This document shows positions 33,709-43,877 of a stretch of 64,000 nt of DNA, piece by piece (positions within the stretch are counted from its first letter, which is position 1; every line of letters begins with the position of its first letter). A program made the position numbers and the translations under genes. Origin of the DNA: Metarhizium brunneum (lineage: Eukaryota > Ascomycota > Sordariomycetes > Hypocreales > Clavicipitaceae); assembly GCF_013426205.1 (NCBI RefSeq), contig NC_089428.1, positions 930,001 to 994,000 on the forward strand, read 5' to 3'. Below the pieces are notes generated by a model. It was not told where the DNA came from, made no database searches, and was given only the letters and a program-made list of their open reading frames with translations.

Positions 33709-36688
33709 GTTGGCAAGCGTGGTTGGTTAATGGGGGATGTAGTAGATGGACTGTGTTGTGCTGTAGAGAGATGTGATGAAAAGGTTTCTGGAGAGTATGG
33801 CCGTTGGAGAGCCCCCTTTTAAAGAAGTCATGAACATGTTGGAAATCGAGACGGCATCCATATATTCCTTGGCTTGCTCCCTAATTTTGAGCGATGTTGG
33901 TACGAATGCTTGGAATCATGCCGTTGCAACCGTGAGAATCACACAAAAATGGAGCAGTAAGGATACAGCACCTTCGCGGGAGCCGGATAACCAGCCTGTG
34001 CGAAGCTGAAATCCCGTCTCATGACCGCCGAGGATGCCAAGTTTGCTTGAAGGTACGTCCTTTGAACGCATAGCCACTAAACTGCCTAGTCGGCCTCGAA
34101 TTTTGTTTCGTAAGTCAAAATTTAACTGGGACATGCATCATATCATTGTACTCAACTAGTGGCCTTGTCCCAGTCGGAGCACATCCGCAGCAAGTTACCC
34201 AACATGAGTTGAATACAGAAACCAGCCTTTCAAGGGACACAAGAAAGGCAAAATCATTCCATTTCTAGTGTGATCGGCACCTTCTGGTATTGGCATATCT
34301 AGGGCGAGGGTTTGAAGAACAACGAAGTACATAAGCCGTACCAGCAAAAGTCCGGATTCGCCGCAATGACAGCCGTGCCATTGATCGTGGCATCATGTTT
34401 TGGGGGCACGGGATGGGGTGCCGGCGGCGAAATGCCGGTGGCTTCAGTGTTCATTCCGGTCGGGATGAGATCTGGGCCTGTCTCCCGTCTCACCTCTATC
34501 TCGCCGTCTTGACCTTGTATCTTGTACATGGCAGTCCGCAGCATCTCCTATGAAACGCACCGTGGCCACGAAGCGGGCCGCCTCAGTACTTACTGACTAC
34601 AAACTCATCATGTAACTGCATGTGCTGTTCCTCTAGACCTCCATGCCGGGAATGTTGTCCTCGCACCACCAACAGCCAACACGTCCATCAGTTACTAGCT
34701 CAACCGCTCCTTGAAGGCGGTATTGTTAGAAAGGATGGAGCCCCAAGACCATCCCACCTTCCACAACGGGTTGCTGAGCCTGAAGACATTGGTCACGGCC
34801 AGGTGACATCAAGGTGATTGACATTCTCTTTAACCTCGCCCTCGGGGTGGGAACGATGCCCCGAGGAGTAGGCGGGCGTGGGGGTCAGAGACGAAGGTCC
34901 TGGTGCTAGTAATAGTATTTACCCTAGATCTATTCTATTATTGACTTTATTCTACTTTCGTCTCTTCCATGCTTGTGGCACGCGTAGTCACAAGGGGATG
35001 TTAAGGGAGTAGGATATTTGCATTTCCCGCCCTAAAAGCGGGCAAGGTCTGTCCATAAATGAGCTGCCAGAAAAGGCCGGACTGTATTCCACACCATTGA
35101 TATTGGCGCTCCTCGAGGGGCCCTTGTAAGCGGCGTTTGGTCGAGCATCTCAGCAGAGACGACAATATCTCGTGATTTGACTCGAGTGCGGCTGGAACGG
35201 CAACCCATCCACCACAACCGACATCCAGACTCGACGCCGAAGTGGGAGGCAACGAACCGCTTATTAATATTCAATATTCTCGGCAGTGGCATGAAAGCCG
35301 TTACCGGTAGATCATCCGCGTGCAGCGTTGCATCCGCTCCCGGGTTGCGCCGTCTCCACAAAGTGCCGTTATTCCGCACATTTGCCGATCATGGCCAGCC
35401 GAACATGGAAGGTAGTATGCATGTATATTAATAACTTCGCCAAGGGAATGCGGAAATTTCCCCTTCATGCCGTCGTTCCTCAGCCTCAGCGCAGCACAAA
35501 CCCAATACTATTGAGACTACTCGCGCCCTGACACGGACAACTACTGGGTCCAAGGGCGGCTGACACTAGGGCTGAGCAGACACCCTCCAGGAATACCCCA
35601 GACCTTTTCCTGTAATTGAATGATTGGCAGTTCCATTATGCCGGGCCCTTGGCGGCGATCATTGCATCCGTCCGTATGTACAGTACAAGCTGCCTCATCG
35701 CCCGATCCTTGCAACGTACATACGACCGCGGGTGCCTGGCGGCGCTTGCTGCTTCGTCTGATGGAGCATGCTCGGCGTCGCACTCGTATCGATAATAGTA
35801 CCACATGGAATGGGGTGTAAATTTGGCCTGGAGTCCTGGACGCGTCATTGAGAGACCTGCCTTTTCCGCTAGTGCCTCGTGGATCATACGACACGCTACA
35901 ACCCAACGCCATGCTGTCGTCGTGGTCAATCGTCAGATCCGCCGGCTTGAACTATTGCTTTGTTTCCCGTTTCCGCCCAGCGAGGACAAGGATGGTCAAA
36001 GCTGGCCACCCTCATTCCATATTCACACCCAAGTGTCACCACCCGACCGGCCCTGATGTCCAGTGGCCTTGCTCGGGCTCAAGGTGCCGAGCGCCGACCA
36101 TGCAAACCCAGCAGCGGGCCCCCTGCCGGTGTTTCTGAAACGAACATTGAATGCGGCTCTGCCACCCTTATGGATATCATTCTGCTCCTTTCAGCTTGGC
36201 TTGTTTAATAGACTACGCCGCACGGGTTCTGCCGTCCGTGGGCAACGGCCGGTGGGCAAAACCCAACAACGCCACCACCCAGTTGCTCGGGGAGGAACCC
36301 TCAAAGTGATTCATGAGCCGGCATGTTCTTCCATGCCTCGCGGGCACTCATTCTATTTTTTGAACAAGTTCGATTGACGGAAGCCCGTGCCGGATGAGGC
36401 AAGCTTGACGTGTCCTCGTTTCGATGTCATCCGTCACATTGGTACGTTTTGCGCTTGATACACTCAATCATGTTCTTGTTTGCTCACGTCTGGCGGAACG
36501 GGCACTGGATTAGTCCAAATATATTTACGCCAGCCGTCCCGAACTGCAGCTTGAGGTGGCTACTTCCCCATTACTTACGGCGGGTGTGACCGTAGAAATT
36601 ACTTCGAGTTGGACCAGACCTTTCGTCAACCGGACCTTTTCTTACGTAACCTGGTTTGTCATGTCCATGGCAGTTGATCGGCCGAGTG
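33709..36688. other. 3 kb without a supported gene
   Basis: The first ~120 bases form the promoter side of the secreted-protein gene. From 34300 to 36400 overlapping frames on both strands lack domains, start contexts and consistent coding bias. No LTR-family core was found before 36689. Confidence 0.4.
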
Positions 36689-36867
36689 TGTGATGAGGAC
36701 TCTGTGAGGGGAGCAATCATCCATCCATCTAGCAACAGTCTTTGGTATAAAAGGTCCTTGTTTTTTTCAAGCCCTAGATGACTAAAGGAACTCTACGTAT
36801 AAACGAAGTCGGTAAGAGCCTCGTGGCCTGGGTCTCGCCATCTTTGCCCTCGTTTAACCGTGGGACG
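36689..36867 (+). mobile_element. solo LTR-like element, short class (~179 bp)
   Basis: Starts TGTGATGAGG and shows GGAGCAATCATCCATCCATC, then TTTGGTATAAAAGGTCCTTG, the family core with a C-to-A change. It ends near TTTAACCGTGGGACG at 36867. Length and block order match 11473-11653. No flanking duplication is visible. Confidence 0.6.
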
Positions 36868-37299
36868 CTGCCCAAAACGTGTCCTGGCCGCAGCGATCAG
36901 GTCAACGGCGTCTGAACCACCACCGCTGGGTCGATATTATATGTACTTGCTTAACTTGCGGCGACCGCAGGAGGTCCCGTCATGCCCAGTCGGGTTCGAG
37001 AAAAGAAGAATGCGATTCATATGTAACGAAAACACGAGCACATGGTTACAATATAGCCTAAGAAACGTCCTGTTGTGCTGATTCCTTATAATATATAAAG
37101 TGGTACTTTTCTCATGAAATTCCCCAAGAAACCCCAACTGCCCAAATACTTATTGTCGAATCTAAAGATTCACCCACGACATTAACCCTAAAAAAACACC
37201 AACCGGCAGTCGGCAAAGCAGTCACCAATTAGCTGGGAAGTCGAAGCACCAAGTTTTATTTAAGTACATTCACCACACCACATGACACGAAGCAACGCC
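36868..37299. other. intergenic region and 3' UTR side of rvt
   Basis: Short frames only. CATTAACCCTAAAAA at about 37180 is a single telomere-like CCCTAA. Nothing else is recognised. Confidence 0.4.
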
Positions 37300-40215
37300 T
37301 CAAAGCGACGGCTGCTCAGTGTCCCATCTCACCTTCTCCTCCGCCAACGTGCGATACAACCCCAACGACAAGAACTCGTCCTCGGCAATGCCCCCCCCAA
37401 AAAGCTCCTCCAGCTCCGTATGGAAAACCGCCAAAGCCCACCTCTCGGAATCAGCCCGCGCGCGATCTCCCTCCAAGGCAGGCGGGTCAAACATTGTCGT
37501 GTACAAGTCGCGCACCGCGCGGCTGTGCTCCTCACTAGTCGCGACATACTCGCTAAACGACATAAACTGCGCCGTCTCCGTGCTTTTAGCGGTCTGAGCC
37601 TCGTCCACAGCCACGTCAGTATCCACGCTCGATTCAGACGCGGACAGGTGGGCGGCTCTTCGGCGCTGACCCAGTCTATTCTTCTGTCGTTTGGCGTGGA
37701 CTTTCTCCGCAAACGCTTTGCCATCGGCGCGGTACGAATCCGACAACTCCTTCTTCACATTGTACATTGCTTTTGCCATTGGCGCCATGTCGCCGTCGTC
37801 TGCGTACTCCTTGTCCTTGGCGAGGTGGACAAACTGCGCAAATTCGGGCACTGGGTTCGCCAGGCCCAAGCCTCCGCTGTCGACGTCCATGTACAGGAAG
37901 CAATCGGGCACATCGTACTTGCGGAGCGAGCCGAATCGTGCCTGAATCATTTTTCGCACGTGCTGAGCCACGTTTGCTGATTCTGCGGCGTTTTCCACGC
38001 TCGAGGCGTCACCGCCGCCGTAGAGACACTGCTGCGCGTATTGCAGCGCCTGGAGGACCGTGATGGCGTGCGAATCGCCCAGCCCGGTGACGACTTGGCC
38101 AAAGCTGCTGGGGAGGAAGTTTTGGATGTACGCGTTGTAAGCCTGTACGTGGGCCATGACGGCAGTGCGCGACTTGAGCTGGAACCGTAGCTCATTCATG
38201 TGTTCTTTGATCGCGGGCATATTGGGTACCCATTTCCACTCGTCTGGGGTAAACAGTAGGAATCCCCATTTTAGTTTACCCGCGGGAAGACGATTGAGAA
38301 TGGCCTGGTCGACGGGGGCGTATCGGGGGTTTGCCTCGTCCACGGAGTGTGCAGAGGCCGTTTTCTCCTTGTTGAGCTGCAGGCCCATGACGTCTGTAAA
38401 GTCACGAATCGTTTGCCAGGCGACTGAACACTTTTCTGGCTGGCCCCAGAACCAAAGGTCGTCGTGGTTGCGGTACAGATATGAGCCGCCAGTCTGCTGA
38501 TTGACGGCAAAGTCTAGCGTAAATAGTAGCAGCTCTGATATGCCTTCGGTAAGCTGGAACGACACCGGGATACCAGTTTTGCGCGTCAGCACAGGACCAT
38601 CCTTGCCGTCCTCTTCAAATTTCATGCTCATGCGTAGAAACTGTTCGACAAGATGCACCAGCTCACTGGGGAAGCGGAAGTACTTCATGATGGCGATGAG
38701 CGTCGAGTGCGGCAAGGATGGGCCGAACCACTCGAAATCGCTTTGTAGAATACAAAACTGGCCGTGGACGAGCTTTTGCACGGCCATCTCGGCAGAGCAG
38801 ATGCGTAGAATGTCCGTCCTCAGCGAAAATTTGCTCGCGGACCCGTTCTCCAAGTCGGTAAGTTTCGGTCCATCGCCAGCGGAGCCAGAGTCGTCGTAGG
38901 CGTCATCTGCATCCCCCGAATGCGCTGGCAACCCGACAGTGTAGAATATGCGTTGATATATGCTTCGGCGCAAGTAGTGGACAGAATCTCTGGTCTTTCG
39001 GAGTGTAAAGTCTTTTATCTGCGCCTGCATCGCTGCCGTTCGGGCTTCGTCTGGACCCTGCTGCCACACATGGCATACATCAGGGTACCACGCCGAGGCC
39101 AAGGCATCCCTGATATTTACCGAGATGGATTGGCCGATGCATTGGATGAGGATAGCATCTAAAAGGTCCAGATCTAGATATACACGATATTTGCCATTGA
39201 TGGCCTTGCGCATCTGCACCGTGATGGGGTTGTCGCCCCAGGACCAGCGGCGGATCGAGTCCAGGTGTGTATCAATGCTGAGGATATCGGCAATTTCAGA
39301 CAGGACGTTGTCCTTGTTGCTGATGTCTAGCAGAGCACGACGCTTCTCGCTTGTCAGCTGGTCGGAGCTGAGGACGCCGCGGATAGCGTCGGTAACCACC
39401 TCTTTTGTCACCAATATCTCCCGTTTGCAGGCTGTCGAGATGCTGCTGCGTATCTTGCGTAAGAGGACTGCGCGCAAATCCGTTGGCTCTTCACCCGAGG
39501 GGTCCTCATATTGCGGGCCAGAGTGAAACAGTTGGTCCAGAAACTCAACAATCCTATTCGTGTCTGTACGGCGCTCGTTTGTGACATGGCGCTCCCAGGT
39601 TTCGCGCTGCTCATGCATTTCCTTGCGACCCACGATGACGGGAGAAGCCTTATCATCTTCAGAGGCTTTCAAGGTTTTTTGATTCGGAGTCAACTTTGCC
39701 TTGGACAGCTCGCCGAACCGAAATTCGGCCCATTCGTTGGTCAAGTGGCCGAAGAGCGTTGTGTATACCATGCGGCGCTGGCCTTGGTAAAGATAGCTCA
39801 GCAACTCGTCGCGCCACGCCAGCGTTGCCGAGTTGGAGAATCCTGAGGAATATTTGGCTTCCCACAACATGCGCTCAATGGCATCCAGTCGATCTTCCAA
39901 CCTCATAGTTCTTTCCTCCCAACCGCTTCTTGTTCCCCGGTATGTCGTTGTGCTCGTGCCGCCAACTGCTCCCCGGCCGTTGACTTGTACATTCAGGGAG
40001 CCGGCAAACGCTTTGCGTACCGTAGTCAGTAGCATGCGCACATCAGCCTCCAGACTGCTGCTGTCGGCTACGCCTGACCGTGGCGAGATAGCAGCCTCCG
40101 CATCGCGCACATGGCGGTCAATCGTGGCCAGTCGTGCGGCAGCCTTGTCCTGTTTGTTGGCTGTAACGTGTCTCAGGATGGACAGGATTTCGGTTGAGGC
40201 AGCTGAGGTAGACAT
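37300..40215 (-). CDS. rvt: cellular (non-mobile) reverse transcriptase-related protein, rvt
   Basis: Single exon, 971 aa. It matches the rvt class of RT-related cellular genes described by Gladyshev and Arkhipova. RT motif A is QSDFEWFGPSLPHSTL (D493). Motif B is TGIPVSFQLTEGISELLL. Motif C is RNHDDLWFWG (D585, D586), the diagnostic WFW after the catalytic pair. Motif D is GLQLNKEKTA and motif E KWGFLLF. The N-terminal ~340 residues are helical and lack recognisable nuclease or zinc domains; no integrase, RNase H or endonuclease is present and no LTR or poly(A) borders the gene. Known rvt proteins polymerise NTPs and dNTPs in vitro and are kept as single genes under selection; cellular role unsettled. 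The intact catalytic triad and open frame in a RIP-active genome argue for function. It lies tail-to-head with RFT1 on the same strand. Confidence 0.93.
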   Translation of the reverse strand: MSTSAASTEILSILRHVTANKQDKAAARLATIDRHVRDAEAAISPRSGVADSSSLEADVRMLLTTVRKAFAGSLNVQVNGRGAVGGTSTTTYRGTRSGWEERTMRLEDRLDAIERMLWEAKYSSGFSNSATLAWRDELLSYLYQGQRRMVYTTLFGHLTNEWAEFRFGELSKAKLTPNQKTLKASEDDKASPVIVGRKEMHEQRETWERHVTNERRTDTNRIVEFLDQLFHSGPQYEDPSGEEPTDLRAVLLRKIRSSISTACKREILVTKEVVTDAIRGVLSSDQLTSEKRRALLDISNKDNVLSEIADILSIDTHLDSIRRWSWGDNPITVQMRKAINGKYRVYLDLDLLDAILIQCIGQSISVNIRDALASAWYPDVCHVWQQGPDEARTAAMQAQIKDFTLRKTRDSVHYLRRSIYQRIFYTVGLPAHSGDADDAYDDSGSAGDGPKLTDLENGSASKFSLRTDILRICSAEMAVQKLVHGQFCILQSDFEWFGPSLPHSTLIAIMKYFRFPSELVHLVEQFLRMSMKFEEDGKDGPVLTRKTGIPVSFQLTEGISELLLFTLDFAVNQQTGGSYLYRNHDDLWFWGQPEKCSVAWQTIRDFTDVMGLQLNKEKTASAHSVDEANPRYAPVDQAILNRLPAGKLKWGFLLFTPDEWKWVPNMPAIKEHMNELRFQLKSRTAVMAHVQAYNAYIQNFLPSSFGQVVTGLGDSHAITVLQALQYAQQCLYGGGDASSVENAAESANVAQHVRKMIQARFGSLRKYDVPDCFLYMDVDSGGLGLANPVPEFAQFVHLAKDKEYADDGDMAPMAKAMYNVKKELSDSYRADGKAFAEKVHAKRQKNRLGQRRRAAHLSASESSVDTDVAVDEAQTAKSTETAQFMSFSEYVATSEEHSRAVRDLYTTMFDPPALEGDRARADSERWALAVFHTELEELFGGGIAEDEFLSLGLYRTLAEEKVRWDTEQPSL

Positions 40216-41107
40216 GGCTGACTGAGTGACTGACTAAGAAATTTCCTGATTCAATGAGGGAAATCATCATGTAGGCTCAAGAACTGGGTGGCTCAGCCAT
40301 GGCCTTTATGTACCGGTTTCAAGGCCGATAAATTGATGGGTCAATCATATTCTGAATTTGGGGCGCAATTGCTGCCTGAATGCTCAGCACGGCCCGCAAC
40401 CCAATGTTACCGTTTGCCGGTGACTCACCATTCTGTTACCTGGCATGCCGGTGTGACGAGCGAGTCGATGAATAGGGAATGTGCCGATGACTATCTTCAG
40501 CCGTGAGAAAAAATTGATTGGCCCTTCCCAAGGCTCCAATTAGTTCAAGGCGACCGTGTAGTCATAATCTAAAAAAAAAAAAAAAAAAAAAAAAAAACAG
40601 CTTGGCCGGCCTCGAGGAAGCTCAACAACGCCGGTATCTATTGCTATTGACCGCTTCACAAGAAACCTGTGTAAGCTCTAGGATCAAGGGACTACATGTT
40701 AGACATGGTATATGGAACAACGAAATTCAAAATACCAGCTATTTATTGATGAAGAGCTCAACGTGGTATACACGTCGAAGAGCGAGGTGCCTTGGCGAAC
40801 GGGCAAGTATGTCCACCTGGTAGAAGCTTGGCGTCGGAGACAGTGAGAAATTCACGAAAGTTGCGCTAGGAGCCTTAAGATGACGGCATTCAAGGAAATG
40901 TGGCCAATATCGAGAGCCCATTCACTGAGTAATAAAGAAAAATTACTACCCGCGCTAACGGAGGCTCCTCCACAATCGCAGTGCAGCTGACTACCTAGGT
41001 AGTCATACAATACCTAGTATGGACTTGTCAAAGCGCAGAAGTAGTCGAAGAGGCCAATCGTCCCTATTATTGAGAGATTGACGGCGTTGTGTCTATTTCT
41101 GGCAAAT
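40216..41107. other. intergenic region between RFT1 and rvt
   Basis: Contains the presumed promoter of rvt adjacent to 40215 and a 27-base A run at 40571-40597. The short frames have no domain. Confidence 0.5.
40571..40597 (+). repeat. 27-base poly(A) run
   Basis: Uninterrupted A27 in otherwise mixed-composition DNA. It may be a simple mononucleotide repeat or the tail of an old retroposed sequence; no recognisable retroposed gene lies just upstream. Confidence 0.85.
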
Positions 41108-43042
41108 TCATTTTCGCGGATGCTTGGGGTGGGTGTGCGTCTGCAATGTCACGTAGGTTACTTCTGGCGTTGCTGATTGAAGACCAAGGAGAATCATGTG
41201 TATTTGCCTCACGAACCTGGTGAGGTATCTTGCTCTGGCATTATTGCTATTTAGCGGCTTTCCGATCCCGTATAGAGTGAAAGCATTCCAACAGAAAATG
41301 TCGTTCGAGAAGTATTCTGTACATCTGTCAGAATTTGGCAAACTACAGCGAGGAGGGTTAATTGTGAGTGCGTGTACACACATTGTAAGTAGAAATGGCA
41401 CGGCTGAACCCGCCACTTTTGCAAGTATTTTGACTGGATTCGTTTTCGGCTCATCTGGCGAATGGAGCCAATGCATGAAAACCAGCGTTGAGAGTGACAC
41501 GGCAACTATACCGCCAGGTACTATGCTTCTAATGGATATATCTGACCGATTGCGGCGAAAGTAGGCTTTAATAAAGGCAGAGCTCCAAATGACGCGACAC
41601 AACATGTTGATGATGTTGGCGAGTACAAGGCCCTGCGCACCGAGGGGGAAAACGCGCATGAAGACGAAGGCGGAAGCGGCAAAGGCCACGGAAAATACTC
41701 CCATCCACATCGATTGCCGCTGCACCTCTGTCTCAGACGCAACAGATGCAATAAAAGATTCGGTGATGCCATTGAGAGCCAAAAAAGGAATGTAGAAACA
41801 GTAGACACCCAAGACATCCCCGGCGCCATCGTCTGTCCATCGTTTCCCTGCGACAATGGACAGCAGCGGCGGGGCGGCAAAAGGACCAAGACCTACCGCA
41901 ATTGCCGATAAAATGGTGTACAGCCTAAGAAGAGTCTGCAGGTTCTTCTTGGCTTCTTGCACCGCTGCCGATGGTTGAGCATCTTTGGCGTCCTTCTCGG
42001 TTGTCGATGCGGCGGCCAGCAGTTGCGAGAAATAGCTCCGACTACTTTCCTCTACGGGCTGAAAGAGCATTCGGGCCAATAATCCGCCGTAGTTGTTGGC
42101 CATGGCATACACACCCTGCATTTCTGGCGTGGAGAGTATAGATATGAGAAAAGTATCGCCCTGTGTGAGGAGATGCTTGACGACACTTTGGATCATCATC
42201 CTACTGGCAAGGGTGACGGTTGGTCGGTAGAAATAGGACCATACGTAGTCTGCGCCGGCCATGCTGTCGGCCGCCATAGCTTTTGGTAGCAGCGAAAAGC
42301 CAATGGATGTTGCGAGGCCGTAGCCAGAGACAAAGTAAACCAGCAACAATGACACGCCGTAGGTGAGTTGGCCAAGTGCAAAGGGCAGGACGCCAATATC
42401 CAGCCGCTTCCTTGACGCCAAGACTGTAGATGCAAACACAGCCAGACATCGTAGGAAAGTAGCAGCTGACTCGGCTGTGGCGCGGGTGCCAAACTGCAAG
42501 CGCCTCTGCATGAGGACGAAGCATGGCTCGGAGAGCAGCTCTACCATGGCGGCCAAATCATACAGGTAAAGCGAGTGGACGAGGTATGGCGTCTGCAGGA
42601 TTGATTCGTTGGCGTAGGCGAGGTACATCCATCCGAGTCCGGTGCTGACGAAGAGTCCGAGTACAATGGCTAAATAGCCCAAGTTGACAACCGCCTGACT
42701 GTCGCGACGTGTCACGAGCAGCTGCTCATCTTGCTTGTCGCTCTTGGATGATGGCGCTGTTGTGCTGCCCTGGCGCTGGATTGCGACACGCAGGCTCTCT
42801 CTTGCAAAAAATAAAACCGACAGGTAATACACCTCAAGTTGGCTAGACAGGCCCACGAGCCGCGGCGTCAGGAAGCGCAGCAGGAGCTGGTTGGCAACAA
42901 AGGTGATGAGGCGAGATATCAGCTGCAAAAGGATGAGGAGGGATGCGCCTTTGACCATGGATGGTCTAGTCGGTTGAGAAACGGCGGGCGACGAGGCATC
43001 GTTGGCATTATGGCCGGAGTTGTCCTTGGGCGATGAGGCCAT
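41108..43042 (-). CDS. RFT1: RFT1 oligosaccharide-lipid flippase homologue
   Basis: ATG at 43042 (context CAACATGG) gives about 644 aa; the longer frame upstream begins with TTG and is not used. After a ~35-residue polar leader, KGASLLILLQLISRLITFVANQLLLRF opens the first membrane helices, the signature of RFT1. Another conserved block is FARESLRVAIQRQ near residue 80, followed by about ten further hydrophobic segments. RFT1 is an ER multi-pass protein required for Man5GlcNAc2-PP-dolichol supply in N-glycosylation. The last ~85 residues (after LLTMCVHAL) do not look like the family C terminus; an unrecognised intron or altered 3' end may lie between about 41110 and 41400. The body of the gene is clearly intact. 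Confidence 0.88.
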   Translation of the reverse strand: MASSPKDNSGHNANDASSPAVSQPTRPSMVKGASLLILLQLISRLITFVANQLLLRFLTPRLVGLSSQLEVYYLSVLFFARESLRVAIQRQGSTTAPSSKSDKQDEQLLVTRRDSQAVVNLGYLAIVLGLFVSTGLGWMYLAYANESILQTPYLVHSLYLYDLAAMVELLSEPCFVLMQRRLQFGTRATAESAATFLRCLAVFASTVLASRKRLDIGVLPFALGQLTYGVSLLLVYFVSGYGLATSIGFSLLPKAMAADSMAGADYVWSYFYRPTVTLASRMMIQSVVKHLLTQGDTFLISILSTPEMQGVYAMANNYGGLLARMLFQPVEESSRSYFSQLLAAASTTEKDAKDAQPSAAVQEAKKNLQTLLRLYTILSAIAVGLGPFAAPPLLSIVAGKRWTDDGAGDVLGVYCFYIPFLALNGITESFIASVASETEVQRQSMWMGVFSVAFAASAFVFMRVFPLGAQGLVLANIINMLCRVIWSSAFIKAYFRRNRSDISIRSIVPGGIVAVSLSTLVFMHWLHSPDEPKTNPVKILAKVAGSAVPFLLTMCVHALTINPPRCSLPNSDRCTEYFSNDIFCWNAFTLYGIGKPLNSNNARARYLTRFVRQIHMILLGLQSATPEVTYVTLQTHTHPKHPRK

Positions 43043-43877
43043 GTTGGCGGAGACGGGCGCCAATGCCGGGTCGCAAATGGTGAATGAGGGACGGTTTCGC
43101 GTGATGTTGAAGACACGGTGGATAATTTTGCTGTGAAGTCGCCGTGCAGGGTTGGGATCCAGCCGTTGACCCTAGCTAGGCTAGTGCTACCAGACTACGT
43201 ACTGCCCAGGTGCCATGTTCAAAGACACAGTTGACCCCTGTCGTTGGTGGGCCAAGTCCCTGAATCTAGTCTACGATCCGCCTTTAGGATATTACTCCTA
43301 GGCTCGGATCTTGAAGTGGTGCATGCTTCAAGCAGGGGAAAAATGCGCACTGCATGCCAATTGGCACATGTGGTCAAGGGTGCATGACATTTATTGAAGT
43401 AGTCACGCGCCCGCCGCAGATGCGACTATTTGTGAGTTGACGTCTCGGAAGAACTTTAGTCCACAGACCCCGGGTCTCTTTCTTACTGCTAGCCAACCTT
43501 ACCAAAGACCCTCGTCATATATGTTTCTTAAAGTCTTATATAATCTGATTAATTAGGTCAGGCTGTATGGAAAATGAAGATGATTCACCTGCTCTAGACG
43601 GGGATCTCGAAGTTAAAGGCGGGCTGAAAAAAAATCGTGCTTGGAGATAATCGCAACTCTCTACAGCAATACCAAGCCTCTCACCCGTAGGGGCTAAGAC
43701 TGGTCTGAAACTGTCATATTTTGTAAGATAGAGCTGGATGACGAATCGTCGTTTATCTTCTTCTGTGGGGGTCCTGATTTTACCATTATTCGCCGTGTAT
43801 CCACAATAGCCTCATGAGGAGTTCTTTTAAATCCAGGTAGGTGCTTTGGAAGAGTCAGAGGGGGCATGCTATAATGT
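43043..43877. other. intergenic region between the kinase gene and RFT1
   Basis: Holds the RFT1 promoter side (to ~43200) and the 3' UTR of the minus-strand kinase gene. The minus frame 43694-43966 overlaps the kinase last exon in another frame. No other feature was recognised. Confidence 0.5.

Noticed and set aside
37282..37980. 232-aa plus-strand frame
   Set aside because: Antisense to the rvt C terminus.
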